Of a stretch of DNA of 44,271 nucleotides, positions 29,887-40,875 are shown piece after piece; position 1 is the first letter of the stretch; each line of letters begins with the position of its first letter. Both the position numbers and the translations under genes were made by a program. The notes under the pieces are model-generated. The model ran no database searches. It was not told where the DNA came from and saw only the letters and a program-made list of their open reading frames with translations. Origin of the DNA: Alphaproteobacteria bacterium (lineage in GTDB: Bacteria; Pseudomonadota; Alphaproteobacteria; GCA-002720895); NCBI GenBank assembly GCA_022450705.1, contig JAKUPP010000007.1, positions 1 through 44,271 on the forward strand. Direction: 5' to 3'.

Positions 29887-31236
29887 ATGAAAAAGTTTTT
29901 ATTATTATTATTTTTTTTATTATCTATTTCATTTAATTCATCGGCTTTTATTAGAGATTCAGAAATCGAAAATACAATAAAAGAAATTGTTGCTCCAATT
30001 GCAGAAGCTGCTGAACAAGATAAAGAAAAATTAAAAATCTTTATCATAAATGATAAGCAATTAAATGCCTTTGTTACACCGGGCCAAAAAATATTTATTT
30101 TTTCTGGTTTGATTGTAAACTCAAAAAATGTAAATGCACTAGAGGGTGTAATTGCTCACGAACTTGGCCATATAACAGGAAGGCATCACATTAAAATTTA
30201 TGATCAAATTGGAAAAAGTAGATCAGTTCTTCTTGCTGGTCTTATAGGAGGAATTGCAGTCCAAGCTTTAACGGGTGATCCAAATGCAGCAGCTGCTATA
30301 GCCGGTGGTGCGATGTCAACAACAAGAAGTTCGTTGTTGAACTTTACTAGAGTACAAGAAGGCGCTGCCGATCAAGCTGGGTTTTCTTTTTTAAAAAAAA
30401 GTGGAAAATCTTTATGTGGTGTTATCAGTTTTTTAGAACTTTTAGAAAGCATGGATCCTTATTATAGGCAAAATGCTTATAGTCAAACCCACCCCCTAAC
30501 GCGAGAAAGAATAGAAGATGCGAGAAATGCAGCTAAGAATGAGAACTGTGAAAATAACTTTAAAAAAAAACTTACAAATATAACTCCGTCTGAATTAAGT
30601 ATTGATGAAAAATATAAATTTATTCAAGTAAAATTAATAGGTTTTATTGACCCTGAAAATGCTGTAAATACAATCAAAGATAATCCTAAATTTAATGAGG
30701 ATCAAAAAAAATATGGTTACGCGATAGCTAATTATAAAATGTTTAATTTAAAAAAAGGAAATGAATTAATGGATCAATTAATAAAAAAGTATCCAACTAA
30801 TCCTTATTTTTATGAGTTAAAAGCACAAATGCTCCGTGAAAACGGTTTTTTAAAACAATCTTTAGAAAACTATTTAATTGTAAATAAATTAATGCCAAAT
30901 GATCCTTTAATACAAATTGAATTAGCGCATACTCTATTAAATCTTGATTCAAATAATACTTTAGATGAGTCTATTAAAATACTTTTAAAAGCACAAAAAA
31001 AAGAACCTGAAAATAACAAATTATGGTATTTATTATCTGTAGCATACGGAAAAAATTCACAAATGAGTGAATCAAGATATGCTTCAGCATATTCTGCATA
31101 TTTAAAAGGGGATGATGAAATGGCTTTAAGTTTTATCCAAAGAGCTAAAAAAATTACGTCAAGAACTTCGGAAACATGGAAAAAATTGGATATTTTAGAA
31201 GAAAAAATTAATTTGAATAATAAAAATAGAAGATAA
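29887..31236 (+). CDS. Periplasmic M48-family metalloprotease with TPR-like C-terminus (BepA-like)
   Basis: Signal peptide, 'EGVIAHELGHITGRHH', 'RVQEGAADQAG', 'THPLTRERIEDAR'. Confidence 0.9.
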   Translation: MKKFLLLLFFLLSISFNSSAFIRDSEIENTIKEIVAPIAEAAEQDKEKLKIFIINDKQLNAFVTPGQKIFIFSGLIVNSKNVNALEGVIAHELGHITGRHHIKIYDQIGKSRSVLLAGLIGGIAVQALTGDPNAAAAIAGGAMSTTRSSLLNFTRVQEGAADQAGFSFLKKSGKSLCGVISFLELLESMDPYYRQNAYSQTHPLTRERIEDARNAAKNENCENNFKKKLTNITPSELSIDEKYKFIQVKLIGFIDPENAVNTIKDNPKFNEDQKKYGYAIANYKMFNLKKGNELMDQLIKKYPTNPYFYELKAQMLRENGFLKQSLENYLIVNKLMPNDPLIQIELAHTLLNLDSNNTLDESIKILLKAQKKEPENNKLWYLLSVAYGKNSQMSESRYASAYSAYLKGDDEMALSFIQRAKKITSRTSETWKKLDILEEKINLNNKNRR

Positions 31237-31292
31237 TAAAAGAAGTTATATGGTAAAATTAAATTTTTAATTTATAGTATTTATTTCTTAAA

Positions 31293-31739
31293 ATGAATAA
31301 AATTTTAGTAATAAACGGTCCTAATTTAAATTTACTTGGTAAAAGAGAAGTTGAAATTTATGGGAAAACTTCCCTTCAACAAATTGAATCTGAAACAAAA
31401 GACTATGCTAAAAACAATAATTTAGATGTTGAATTTAAACAAAGCAATGAGGAATCTGAGATGATTGATTGGATACAAGAATGTATGAAAAATAATTATA
31501 GTGGTTTATTAATAAACGCAGGAGCTTATACCCATACATCTATTGCTATATTTGATGCTTTAAAAGCAATTAAAATTCCTATAGTTGAAATCCATTTATC
31601 AAACATTCATAAAAGAGAGGAATTTAGAAAGAAATCCTATATTTCTGAAATTGCTGACGGTGTTATTTTTGGTTTTGGCTCATATAGCTATATTTTAGCG
31701 GTTATGGCAATTAAAAATTTATTAAAAAAAAATGACTGA
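31293..31739 (+). CDS. aroQ: Type II 3-dehydroquinate dehydratase
   Basis: 'INGPNLNLLGKREVEIYG', 'LLINAGAYTHTSIAI', 'EIHLSNIHKREEFRKKSYIS'. Confidence 0.97.
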   Translation: MNKILVINGPNLNLLGKREVEIYGKTSLQQIESETKDYAKNNNLDVEFKQSNEESEMIDWIQECMKNNYSGLLINAGAYTHTSIAIFDALKAIKIPIVEIHLSNIHKREEFRKKSYISEIADGVIFGFGSYSYILAVMAIKNLLKKND

Positions 31740-32121
31740 TGATTTAAACGATAAAAAATTATTAAAAAATTTATTAAAAGCTGTAAAAGAACTTACTAGA
31801 GTCTTAAAAAAAACTGATATTACAAAAAATTTTCAAGATACTAATAATTTAGAAAAATTTAGTAGTAAAAGAGTACAAATTAAACATAATAATGCAATAA
31901 CATCGCCCATGGTAGGGACGGTTTATCTATCCCCAGAACCAAAAGCTAAAGCATTTATAAAACAGGGACAAGCAATTAAAAAAGGAGATACGTTGTTAAT
32001 CATTGAAGCGATGAAAACATTTAACCCTATAAAATCAGAAAAATCAGGTAAGATTGAAAAAATTTTAGTTAATGACGCTGAACCTGTTGAGTTTGGACAA
32101 CCTTTAGTTGTAATTAAATAA
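31732..32121 (+). CDS. accB: Acetyl-CoA carboxylase biotin carboxyl carrier protein
   Basis: 'SPMVGTVYLSPEP', biotinyl-lysine motif 'IEAMKTFN'; immediately upstream of accC. Confidence 0.95.
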   Translation: MTDDLNDKKLLKNLLKAVKELTRVLKKTDITKNFQDTNNLEKFSSKRVQIKHNNAITSPMVGTVYLSPEPKAKAFIKQGQAIKKGDTLLIIEAMKTFNPIKSEKSGKIEKILVNDAEPVEFGQPLVVIK

Positions 32122-32126
32122 TCAAG

Positions 32127-33470
32127 ATGTTTAAAAAAATTTTAATAGCAAATAGAGGAGAAATTGCGTTGCGAATTGTACGAACTTGTAGAGATCTTGG
32201 AATTAAAACTGTAGCAGTTCATTCATTAATAGATAAAGATTCTATGCATGTAAGGCTTGCGGATGAGGCAATTTGTATAGGAAAATCTTCAATAAAAAAT
32301 AGTTATTTAAATTCATTTGCAATTTTGTCAGCAGCAGAAATATCTAATTCCGATGCTATACATCCGGGAGCAGGTTTTTTTTCAGAAAACTATGACTTTG
32401 CATCAATGGTAAGAAAACATAAAATAAATTTTATTGGCCCAACCACTGAACAAATTAGAATTTATGGTGACAAAATAAATGCAAAAAAGTTAATGAAAAA
32501 AAATAAATTTCCTGTAATACCTGGCTCAGACGAATATTTAAAATCGATCAATGAAGCAATAAAAATTGCAAAAAAAATTGGTTATCCAGTTATATTAAAA
32601 GCAGGTTCAGGTGGTGGTGGTAAGGGTATTAGAGTAATAAAAAATCAAAAAGAATTGGTATCAAATTATACAATTGTAAAACAAGAAGTTAAAAATTCCT
32701 TTGGAAACGAAAATATTTATTTAGAAAAATTTTTTGACAATCCAAGACACATAGAAGTTCAAATACTTGCAGATAAAAAAGGCAGTGTTGTTCACTTAGG
32801 AGAAAGAGATTGTTCTATTCAAAGAAATAAACAAAAAATTATTGAAGAAACGCCTTCCCCTACTTTGTCAGATTCTGAAAGAAAAAAAATTTGTGATTTA
32901 GTAGTTAAAACAATTAAAAAAATTGGTTATGAAAGTTTAGGAACTGTTGAACTATTGTATAAAAATAAAAAATTTTATTTCATGGAAATGAATACTAGGG
33001 TTCAAATTGAACACACTATAACTGAAAGGATAACGGGTGTAGATTTAATAAAACAACAAATTAAAATTGCAGCTGGTCAAAAAATAAGTTTTAATCAAAA
33101 AGACGTACAATTTTCCGGCCATTCGATACAGTGTAGGATAAATGCTGAAGATCCCCTTAGTTTTATGCCATCTCCTGGAAGAATAGAAGAATATCATTCT
33201 CCTGGCGGACCTGGTGTTAGAGTTGATTCTGCTTTGTATGCAGGATGTATTGTTCCTCATCAATATGATAATTTAATTTCAAAAATAATAATTTATTCAA
33301 GAAATAGAAATGAAGCTATTTTGCGACTTAAAAGATGTTTGATTGAATATGTAATAAATGGTGTAAAGACAAACATTCCTTTACATCTAAAAATTTTAAA
33401 TAGCAAAGATTACATTAAAGGTAAATATCATATAAATTGGTTAGACAAGTTTTTATCTATTAATTATTAA
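32127..33470 (+). CDS. accC: Acetyl-CoA carboxylase biotin carboxylase subunit
   Basis: 'MFKKILIANRGEIALRIVRTCRDLGI', 'LKAGSGGGGKGIRV', 'ERDCSIQRNKQKIIEE', 'MNTRVQIEHTITE'. Confidence 0.98.
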   Translation: MFKKILIANRGEIALRIVRTCRDLGIKTVAVHSLIDKDSMHVRLADEAICIGKSSIKNSYLNSFAILSAAEISNSDAIHPGAGFFSENYDFASMVRKHKINFIGPTTEQIRIYGDKINAKKLMKKNKFPVIPGSDEYLKSINEAIKIAKKIGYPVILKAGSGGGGKGIRVIKNQKELVSNYTIVKQEVKNSFGNENIYLEKFFDNPRHIEVQILADKKGSVVHLGERDCSIQRNKQKIIEETPSPTLSDSERKKICDLVVKTIKKIGYESLGTVELLYKNKKFYFMEMNTRVQIEHTITERITGVDLIKQQIKIAAGQKISFNQKDVQFSGHSIQCRINAEDPLSFMPSPGRIEEYHSPGGPGVRVDSALYAGCIVPHQYDNLISKIIIYSRNRNEAILRLKRCLIEYVINGVKTNIPLHLKILNSKDYIKGKYHINWLDKFLSINY

Positions 33471-34118
33471 ATGAATATTAACGAAGAAACAATTCTTAAG
33501 AGTTATTCTTTGGGCGTATTTCCTATGTCAGAAAGTTTTGACGATCCAAACATATATTGGATTAATCCAAAAAAAAGAGGAGTTATTCCAATAAATGATT
33601 TTAAAATTTCAAAAAATTTAAAAAAAGAAATTAAAAAAAAGAAATTCTTAATAACTATTAATAAAAATTTTAATGCAGTTATCAAAAATTGCGCAAAAAA
33701 AACAAAAAATAGGCCTTCAACTTGGATCAACAAGGAAATCATAAAATTATATTCAAATCTACATAAAATAGGTCACGCGCATTCTATAGAAGCTTGGCAA
33801 AAAAATAGATTGGTAGGAGGTCTTTATGGAGTTTCTTTAGGTTCAGCTTTTTTCGGGGAAAGTATGTTTAGTATTGTCTCTAATTCAAGTAAAGTCTGCC
33901 TAGTATATCTATTAGCTAATCTTAAAATTAAAGGTTTTAGATTATTAGATACTCAATTTATCAATCCTCATTTAAAAAAATTAGGTGCGATAGAAATATC
34001 AAGAAAGAAATATTTAAAAATGTTAGGAAACTCGTTAAAAAAAAATGCAAACTTTAATAAAAAAGTGTCTCAGTCTTCGATATATGATATCATACAATCA
34101 ATGACCCAAACGTCATAA
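33471..34118 (+). CDS. aat: Leucyl/phenylalanyl-tRNA--protein transferase
   Basis: 'YSLGVFPM', 'INPKKRGVIP', 'HSIEAWQKNRLVGGLYGVSLGSAFFGESMFS', 'LLDTQFINPHLKKLGAIEI'. Confidence 0.96.
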   Translation: MNINEETILKSYSLGVFPMSESFDDPNIYWINPKKRGVIPINDFKISKNLKKEIKKKKFLITINKNFNAVIKNCAKKTKNRPSTWINKEIIKLYSNLHKIGHAHSIEAWQKNRLVGGLYGVSLGSAFFGESMFSIVSNSSKVCLVYLLANLKIKGFRLLDTQFINPHLKKLGAIEISRKKYLKMLGNSLKKNANFNKKVSQSSIYDIIQSMTQTS

Positions 34119-34468
34119 ACAGCGTGATCTACAGCTGAAATAGAGGGGCTTGAAGAAAACATCCATCCACTAAATATTTTTTTTTCTTCTTTATCAATCT
34201 TTTTATCCCAAATCTCAATATATGCTGAATTCTCAGGTGGGTCTTCAGGTAAAGATTTTTTACAAGCTCTAACAATAATTTTCAAAGTTCCAAAAGGTAT
34301 TTCGTTATTATCTTCAACTTTTATTTTAGATATTTTACCACTTACTTTATTTAAAGCTCCAAGTACAGTTGTAGAATCAGCTATATTTGAATAAAAAATT
34401 AAAATAATCAAAATAAAAAAAAATAATAATTTTTTTTTATTTCTTATTATTTGGTGACCATGATTCAT
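34070..34468 (-). CDS. DUF2155-family protein
   Basis: Signal-like N-terminus, 'SGKISKIKVEDNNEIPFGTLKIIVRAC', 'IFSGWMFSSSPSISAVDHAVYDVWVIDC'. Confidence 0.85.
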   Translation of the reverse strand: MNHGHQIIRNKKKLLFFFILIILIFYSNIADSTTVLGALNKVSGKISKIKVEDNNEIPFGTLKIIVRACKKSLPEDPPENSAYIEIWDKKIDKEEKKIFSGWMFSSSPSISAVDHAVYDVWVIDCMISYIED

Positions 34469-34805
34469 ATCTTTTAATTTTCTTAATTTTTCTTTCTTTA
34501 TTTAAAATATGTCCTGTAGGAAAATAAGCTTTATTTGTCCCTGTATAGTTTGGAGAAATTTTTTTTTGCCAAAAATGACCTTTCTTTTTCTTTGAATTAG
34601 GAGTGTTTTCTCTAAGATGGTGTAACCATGAATGCCAACCTGGATCTATATTTGTTGGGTCGTTATCTTTTTTATATATAACCCACCTCTTCTCTTTCTT
34701 TACACCATGACTAATATTGGATTTGTAATATTTATTACCGTCTTGATCTTTTCCAACAAAATTACCTCGAAAGATTGTATATAAAAGTAAAGAAATATTT
34801 TTCAT
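34437..34805 (-). CDS. NADH:ubiquinone oxidoreductase 17.2 kDa subunit (NDUFA12) homologue
   Basis: 'GNFVGKDQDGNKYY', 'RRWVIYK..NDPTNIDPGWHSWLHH', 'YTGTNKAYFPTGHI.., YESWSP'. Confidence 0.9.
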   Translation of the reverse strand: MKNISLLLYTIFRGNFVGKDQDGNKYYKSNISHGVKKEKRWVIYKKDNDPTNIDPGWHSWLHHLRENTPNSKKKKGHFWQKKISPNYTGTNKAYFPTGHILNKERKIKKIKRYESWSPNNKK

Positions 34806-34873
34806 ATCATTAGTAATAAAAATAGCAAAAAAAATAAAAAAAATATTTTTTTTCTTGAAAATTATGTTATAAG

Positions 34874-34889
34874 TATCAAGATATAGATG
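34874..34889. promoter_or_regulatory. NrdR-box-like site 1 upstream of nrdJ
   Basis: tatCAAGATATAGatg; core matches 9/10 of the NrdR core CwAtATaTwG. Confidence 0.5.
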
Positions 34890-34906
34890 TATAACGATAT
34901 ACTACT

Positions 34907-34922
34907 ATACTATATATAGTAG
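34907..34922. promoter_or_regulatory. NrdR-box-like site 2 upstream of nrdJ
   Basis: ataCTATATATAGtag; core matches 10/10 of CwAtATaTwG, is palindromic (ACTATATATAGT), 33 bp from site 1. Confidence 0.6.
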
Positions 34923-34946
34923 TTATCTGTTATTTACTAAAAATTT

Positions 34947-37900
34947 ATGAAAATTGAAAGAAAGTTCACAAAAAGGGATGAATCTCCTTATAAAGGAATA
35001 GCCTTTAAAAAAGTTAGATCAGAGATTAGAAATCCTGACGGATCTATAATTTTTAAATTAAATGATGTTGAAGTGCCAATCAAATGGTCTCAGGTAGCAA
35101 CAGATATAATTGCACAAAAATATTTTAGAAAAAAAGGTATTCCGAAATATCTTAGGAAAGTATCTGAAAAAAATGTACCTACTTGGCTTTTGAAAAGTGA
35201 ATTAGATAAAAATAAATTAAATAAGATTCCTGAAAAAGAAAGATTCTCTGGTGAAACTTCGTCAAAGCAAGTTTTTGACAGAATTGCTGGAACTTGGACA
35301 TATTGGGGTTGGAAAGGTAATTATTTTGATACAGAACAAGATGCTAGATCTTTTTATGATGAATTAAGATATGTTTTGTGTCAACAAATGGCAGCGCCTA
35401 ATTCTCCTCAATGGTTTAATACTGGATTAAATTGGGCTTATGGCATTGATGGTCCTGCACAAGGTCATTACTATGTTAATCATAAGACAGGCAAATTAAG
35501 TTTATCAGAAACAGCATATGAACATCCTCAACCGCACGCATGTTTTATTCAAAGTGTCAGCGATGATCTTGTTAATGAAGGTGGAATAATGGATCTTTGG
35601 GTAAAAGAAGCAAGATTGTTTAAATATGGATCAGGAACTGGGAGTAATTTTTCATCAGTAAGAGGAGATGGTGAAACATTATCTGGTGGTGGAAAATCTT
35701 CAGGCTTGATGAGTTTCTTAAGAATTGGTGATAGGTCTGCCGGTGCAATAAAGTCAGGCGGTACAACTCGAAGAGCAGCAAAAATGGTTGTTGTTGATGT
35801 TGATCATCCAGATATAGAAAATTTTATTGATTGGAAAGTAAAAGAAGAACAAAAAGTTGCGTCTTTAGTTGTAGGATCAAAAATTTGTCAAAAACATTTA
35901 AAAGAAATAATGGATGCGTGTTGGAATAATGAATTGGATAATAAAAAAAAGTTTGATCCAAAAAATAATTCTATCTTAAAAGGAAAAATAATTGATGCAA
36001 AAAAATCTATGGTTCCAGAAAATTATATCCAAAGAATTTTAGAATTTGCAAAACAAGGATTTAGATCTATTGAATTTAAAACATATAATACGGACTGGGA
36101 TTCAGAAGCCTATCTAACAGTATCAGGGCAAAATTCAAATAACTCTATAAGAGTAACTAATGATTTTCTAAATTCCGTTATAGATAATAAAGAATGGGAA
36201 CTTATAAGAAGAACTGATAACAAAATCCATAAAACAATAAATGCAAGAGATCTTTGGGAAAAAATTGGTTATTCTGCATGGTCTTGTGCGGATCCAGGAA
36301 TACAATATGATACTACAATTAATGAATGGCATACATGTCCTAAAAGCGGAAGAATAAATGCTTCAAATCCATGCTCTGAATATATGTTTCTTGATAACAC
36401 AGCGTGTAATCTAGCTTCAATAAACTTAATAGAGTTTTTAAATAAAAATGGAAAATTTGAAATTGATAATTTTAAACATACAATCAAACTTTTCACGCTT
36501 GTTCTTGAAATTTCAGTCATGATGGCTCAATTTCCTTCAAAAGAAATTGCTGAACTTTCCTATGAATTCAGAACCCTAGGTCTAGGCTATGCAAATATAG
36601 GAGGTTTATTGATGCAACAAGGATATAGCTACGATAGTGATGAAGGAAGAGCGATTTGCGCAACTATAACTGCCTTGATGACCGGAGAATCTTATAATAT
36701 TTCATCAAAAATTGCGTCAGAATTAGGTCCTTTTAAAAAATTTAAAGAAAATGAAGAAGATATGATAAGAGTAATCAGTAATCATAAAAGTGCTGCTTGT
36801 GGTGAAAAAGAAAAATATGATAATTTATCAATTCTTCCTGTGCCAATAGAAAAAAAACATTGCCCTGATAAAGAATTAGTTAAAGCTGCTGAAAAGTCTT
36901 GGGATGATGCTTTAGAAAATGGAAAAAAATATGGATATAGAAATGCTCAAACAACCGTAATTGCTCCTACTGGCACAATTGGCCTTGTTATGGATTGCGA
37001 TACAACTGGAATTGAGCCAGATTTCTCAACTGTTAAATATAAAAAATTAGCTGGAGGAGGATACTTTAAAATTATTAATAGATTGATACCTATATCTTTA
37101 AAAAATCTTGGTTATAGTCCGTTTCAAATAGAAGAAATGACTAAATATGTTGTTGGCCATGGTACTCTAGAAAACTGTAAAACAATTAACCACAATACTT
37201 TAAAAGGAAAAGGTTTTACTGATGAAATAATAAAAAAAATAGAAGAAAATTTAAAAAATGCATTTGATATAAAATTTGCTTTTAATAAATTCGTTATCGG
37301 TGAACATTTTTGTTTAAATAATTTAAAATTAAAGTCTGAAAATTTAGATGATCCATCCTTTAATATGCTTGAACATCTTGGTTTTTCTCAAAATGAAATT
37401 GAAATTGCAAATACTTTTTGTTGCGGTTCAATGACATTAGAAAAAGCACCTCATATTAAAGACGAACATTTGTCAATATTTGATTGTGCTAATCCGTGTG
37501 GAAAAGTTGGAAAACGCTTTTTATCAACTAAAAGTCATATAAAAATGATGGCTGTGGCTCAACCTTTTATTTCTGGTGCAATTTCAAAAACAATTAATAT
37601 GCCAAACAAAGCTACTATTGAAGAATGTAAAGACTCTTATATTCAATCTTGGAAATTAGGATTAAAAGCTAATGCACTTTATAGAGATGGCTCAAAACTA
37701 TCCCAACCTTTGAGTTCGGCTATTATTGAAGAAGAAGATATTATTGTTGAAGATAATTCTACAAAAGAAAAAACCATGCATGCGGCACAAAAAATTGCTG
37801 AAGATTATGTAAAGGAAATTGTTAGAACAAAAAGAAATAAAATGCCTGATAGAAGAAAAGGATATACCCAAAAAGCAATTGTTGCTGGACACAAAGTTTA

Positions 37901-38549
37901 TTTAAGAACTGGAGAGTATGATGATGGTTCTATCGGAGAAATATTCTTGGATATGCATAAAGAAGGAGCTGCGTTTAGAAGTTTGATGAATAATTTTGCA
38001 ATTGCAATATCAATAGGTTTGCAATATGGCGTTCCTCTTGAAGAATTCGTTGAAGCTTATGTAAATACTAAATTTGAACCATCAGGAATAGTCCAAGGTA
38101 ATGATTCAATAAAAATGGCAAGTTCTATTTTAGATTATATTTTTAAAGAACTGGCTATATCATACTTAAACAAAAAAGATTTGGCTCATATTGATCCTGA
38201 AAAAAGAGTTTCAATTAATCAAGATAATAAAAGTAAAATAGATGAATTAAAAGCTGCTGCTATGAATGAACCAATATCTAGATATGCAAGCACCGGGTAT
38301 GTAAGAAGTAATTTTTATGTTCTCTCAGGCGGCATGGAGGATTTGCCTAAAGAAAATAATCGAGAAATTCGTGAAAATATTGAAAAAAAAATAGAAAATT
38401 CTAAAAAAAATGTAGATGATCTTATAAAAAAAGCAAAATTAAAAGGTTATGAGGGAGATGCGTGCACAGAATGTGGAAATTTTACTTTAGTAAGAAACGG
38501 AACTTGTTTAAAATGTGATACTTGTGGCGGCACAACAGGCTGTAGTTAA
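34947..38549 (+). CDS. nrdJ: Adenosylcobalamin-dependent (class II) ribonucleoside-diphosphate reductase
   Basis: 1200 aa; '[29 protein letters not shown]', '[16 protein letters not shown]', '[21 protein letters not shown]', '[22 protein letters not shown]', C-terminal '[28 protein letters not shown]'. Confidence 0.97.
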   Translation: MKIERKFTKRDESPYKGIAFKKVRSEIRNPDGSIIFKLNDVEVPIKWSQVATDIIAQKYFRKKGIPKYLRKVSEKNVPTWLLKSELDKNKLNKIPEKERFSGETSSKQVFDRIAGTWTYWGWKGNYFDTEQDARSFYDELRYVLCQQMAAPNSPQWFNTGLNWAYGIDGPAQGHYYVNHKTGKLSLSETAYEHPQPHACFIQSVSDDLVNEGGIMDLWVKEARLFKYGSGTGSNFSSVRGDGETLSGGGKSSGLMSFLRIGDRSAGAIKSGGTTRRAAKMVVVDVDHPDIENFIDWKVKEEQKVASLVVGSKICQKHLKEIMDACWNNELDNKKKFDPKNNSILKGKIIDAKKSMVPENYIQRILEFAKQGFRSIEFKTYNTDWDSEAYLTVSGQNSNNSIRVTNDFLNSVIDNKEWELIRRTDNKIHKTINARDLWEKIGYSAWSCADPGIQYDTTINEWHTCPKSGRINASNPCSEYMFLDNTACNLASINLIEFLNKNGKFEIDNFKHTIKLFTLVLEISVMMAQFPSKEIAELSYEFRTLGLGYANIGGLLMQQGYSYDSDEGRAICATITALMTGESYNISSKIASELGPFKKFKENEEDMIRVISNHKSAACGEKEKYDNLSILPVPIEKKHCPDKELVKAAEKSWDDALENGKKYGYRNAQTTVIAPTGTIGLVMDCDTTGIEPDFSTVKYKKLAGGGYFKIINRLIPISLKNLGYSPFQIEEMTKYVVGHGTLENCKTINHNTLKGKGFTDEIIKKIEENLKNAFDIKFAFNKFVIGEHFCLNNLKLKSENLDDPSFNMLEHLGFSQNEIEIANTFCCGSMTLEKAPHIKDEHLSIFDCANPCGKVGKRFLSTKSHIKMMAVAQPFISGAISKTINMPNKATIEECKDSYIQSWKLGLKANALYRDGSKLSQPLSSAIIEEEDIIVEDNSTKEKTMHAAQKIAEDYVKEIVRTKRNKMPDRRKGYTQKAIVAGHKVYLRTGEYDDGSIGEIFLDMHKEGAAFRSLMNNFAIAISIGLQYGVPLEEFVEAYVNTKFEPSGIVQGNDSIKMASSILDYIFKELAISYLNKKDLAHIDPEKRVSINQDNKSKIDELKAAAMNEPISRYASTGYVRSNFYVLSGGMEDLPKENNREIRENIEKKIENSKKNVDDLIKKAKLKGYEGDACTECGNFTLVRNGTCLKCDTCGGTTGCS

Positions 38550-38590
38550 AATACATGAAGAATTCAGTTGTTGAAATTAATGCAATTTTT

Positions 38591-40873
38591 CTAACTAAGT
38601 AATTTTTCTTTCTTTTTTTTGGTTATAAAATTAAATTTCAATTTGTTATTTTCTAACATATTAACTTTTATCAAAATTTTTGACTTACATTTGGAATTTG
38701 ATAGTAAATAGTCAGCAATTGGTTCTTTAATTTTTAACTGTATTAGTCTAGAAAGAGGACGGGCTCCAAAAATTTCACTATATCCATTTTTTACTAAAAA
38801 ATCCTTTACTTTTGAATCTAGTGTAATTGAAATATTTTTTTCTTTTAAATTATCTTCTAGTTGATTTATAAATTTATTAACAATTTTCTGAACTGTTTCT
38901 GGAGTTAGTGAATTAAATGGTATAATTGAATCTAATCTATTTCTAAATTCAGGTTTAAAAAAAAATTTGATCTCTTCTTCGTTGTCTAACTTTTCTTTAT
39001 TTGTTCCAAAACCTACTTTTTTCTTTGTTAAATTCTCACCACCAATATTTGTAGTTAATATTAAAATTGTGTTTTTAAAATTAATTGATTTGCCATTATT
39101 ATCGGTTAATTTTCCATAATCCATAACCTGAAGTAATATATTGAAAAGATCTTGATGAGCTTTCTCAATTTCATCAAATAATACAACTGAATGTGGATTT
39201 TGATCTACAGATTCAGTAAGGAGACCACCTTGGTCAAAACCTACATAGCCTGGCGGTGAACCAATTAATCTTGCAATACTATGTTTCTCAGAATATTCAG
39301 ACATATCAAGTCTAATAAACTTTGATCCTATGACATTTGATAACTGTTTTGCTAATTCAGTTTTTCCAACTCCGGTAGGACCGGTAAATAAAAAACAACC
39401 GACTGGTTTATCTGGTTCAGATAATCCAGCTTGAGAAATCTTAATTGAGCGCGCTAAATTGTTAACAGCTTTATCTTGTCCATATATTAATTTTTTTATT
39501 TTTTTATCTAAATTTTTTGCTAAAAGATTTCTTTGGTTATCGATACTTTTTAAAGGAATTTTTACAATTCTTGAAATAGTATTATATATGTCGGGACTAT
39601 CTATTAATTTTTTTTTATTCTCGAAAGTCTTTTTATAAGCACCTGCTTCATCTATAATATCAATTGCTTTATCTGGTAATTTTTTTTCAGCAATATACCT
39701 ATTTGATAAATCGATTGCTATCTTTAAAGAATCATCTGTATATTTCAAATTATGAAATTTTTCGTAATATTTTCTAATACCTTTTAATATTTCAAAACAT
39801 TCGTCAGTGGTTGGTTCGGAAATATCAACTTTCTGAAATCTTCTTGAAAAAGCTTTATCCTTATCAAAATAATTTCTATATTCTTTATATGTAGTTGATC
39901 CTATACATCTAATTTGCCCACTAGATAAAACTGGTTTTAAAATATTTGAAGCATCCATTGAACCGCCTGTAGTAGCGCCAGCTCCAACTATAGTATGTAT
40001 TTCATCAATAAATAAAATATTATTTTTCGACGAACTTATATTTTCTATAACTTTCTTTAGTCTTTCCTCAAAATCTCCTCTATATTTTGTTCCTGCTATT
40101 AATCCTCCTAAGTCTAACTGATGAATTACTGCCTCCTGTAAAAACTCGGGAACTTCATTATTAAAAATTTTAAGAGCTAATCCTTCAACAATTGCTGTTT
40201 TACCCACGCCAGGCTCTCCAACATATAAAGGGTTATTTTTTAAACGTCTTGATAAGATTTGTATAGTTCTTTCAATTTCTATATTCCTGCCTACTAATTT
40301 ATCAATTTTTTTATTTCTAGCTTTATCAATTAAATTAATTGTAAAATCTTCACTTTTTTTTACAACATTAGGTTGATAAGTGTTCGGATAAATAAATTCA
40401 TTTTGTTTTTCTTCTTCTACCTCGCCCTCTATCTCGTTTTCATTTTTTTCTATACCATGAGAAATAAAATTTAATGCATCCAGTCTTGACATGTCCTGTT
40501 TCTGTAAGAAATAAACTGCGTGTGATTCCCTTTCTGAGAAAATTGAAACTAAAACATTCGCGCCATTAATTTTTTTATTACTAGATGAATAAACATGAGA
40601 TGCTGTTCTTTGCAAAACTCTTTGAAAGCTTGCTGATGGCTCGGCTTCTTGACTAGTAGCAGAGGTTATGCTTTTTAATTCTTCATCAAGATATTTGATC
40701 AAACTAATTTTAAGATTTTCTACATCTACATTACATGCATTTAAAACATCACGAGCATTTTTATCATCTATCAAAGCTAATAACAAATGTTCTAAAGTGA
40801 CATATTCATGCTGCCTATCATTAGCATAAGAAACAGACCTCTTTATAGTTTTTTCTAAATTATCAGACAACAT
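38591..40873 (-). CDS. clpA: ATP-dependent Clp protease ATP-binding subunit ClpA
   Basis: Clp_N repeats, two Walker A motifs 'GEPGVGKTAIVEG' and 'GPTGVGKTELAKQ'. Start re-assigned to internal Met (MLSDNLEKTIKRSV), 3 nt after clpS stop; supplied ORF extends to 40897. Confidence 0.95.
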   Translation of the reverse strand: MLSDNLEKTIKRSVSYANDRQHEYVTLEHLLLALIDDKNARDVLNACNVDVENLKISLIKYLDEELKSITSATSQEAEPSASFQRVLQRTASHVYSSSNKKINGANVLVSIFSERESHAVYFLQKQDMSRLDALNFISHGIEKNENEIEGEVEEEKQNEFIYPNTYQPNVVKKSEDFTINLIDKARNKKIDKLVGRNIEIERTIQILSRRLKNNPLYVGEPGVGKTAIVEGLALKIFNNEVPEFLQEAVIHQLDLGGLIAGTKYRGDFEERLKKVIENISSSKNNILFIDEIHTIVGAGATTGGSMDASNILKPVLSSGQIRCIGSTTYKEYRNYFDKDKAFSRRFQKVDISEPTTDECFEILKGIRKYYEKFHNLKYTDDSLKIAIDLSNRYIAEKKLPDKAIDIIDEAGAYKKTFENKKKLIDSPDIYNTISRIVKIPLKSIDNQRNLLAKNLDKKIKKLIYGQDKAVNNLARSIKISQAGLSEPDKPVGCFLFTGPTGVGKTELAKQLSNVIGSKFIRLDMSEYSEKHSIARLIGSPPGYVGFDQGGLLTESVDQNPHSVVLFDEIEKAHQDLFNILLQVMDYGKLTDNNGKSINFKNTILILTTNIGGENLTKKKVGFGTNKEKLDNEEEIKFFFKPEFRNRLDSIIPFNSLTPETVQKIVNKFINQLEDNLKEKNISITLDSKVKDFLVKNGYSEIFGARPLSRLIQLKIKEPIADYLLSNSKCKSKILIKVNMLENNKLKFNFITKKKKEKLLS

Positions 40874-40875
40874 TG

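Noticed and set aside
33045-33742. - strand ORFs opposite accC and aat
   Set aside because: Antisense to canonical housekeeping genes, no family resemblance.
34840-34860. Poly-A/poly-T stretches (e.g. before nrdJ and inside many - strand genes) as terminators
   Set aside because: Homopolymer runs are everywhere in this AT-rich sequence and lack a preceding GC-containing stem.
36269-37892. - strand ORFs within nrdJ (36269-36520, 37698-37892)
   Set aside because: Inside nrdJ, antisense, no motif.
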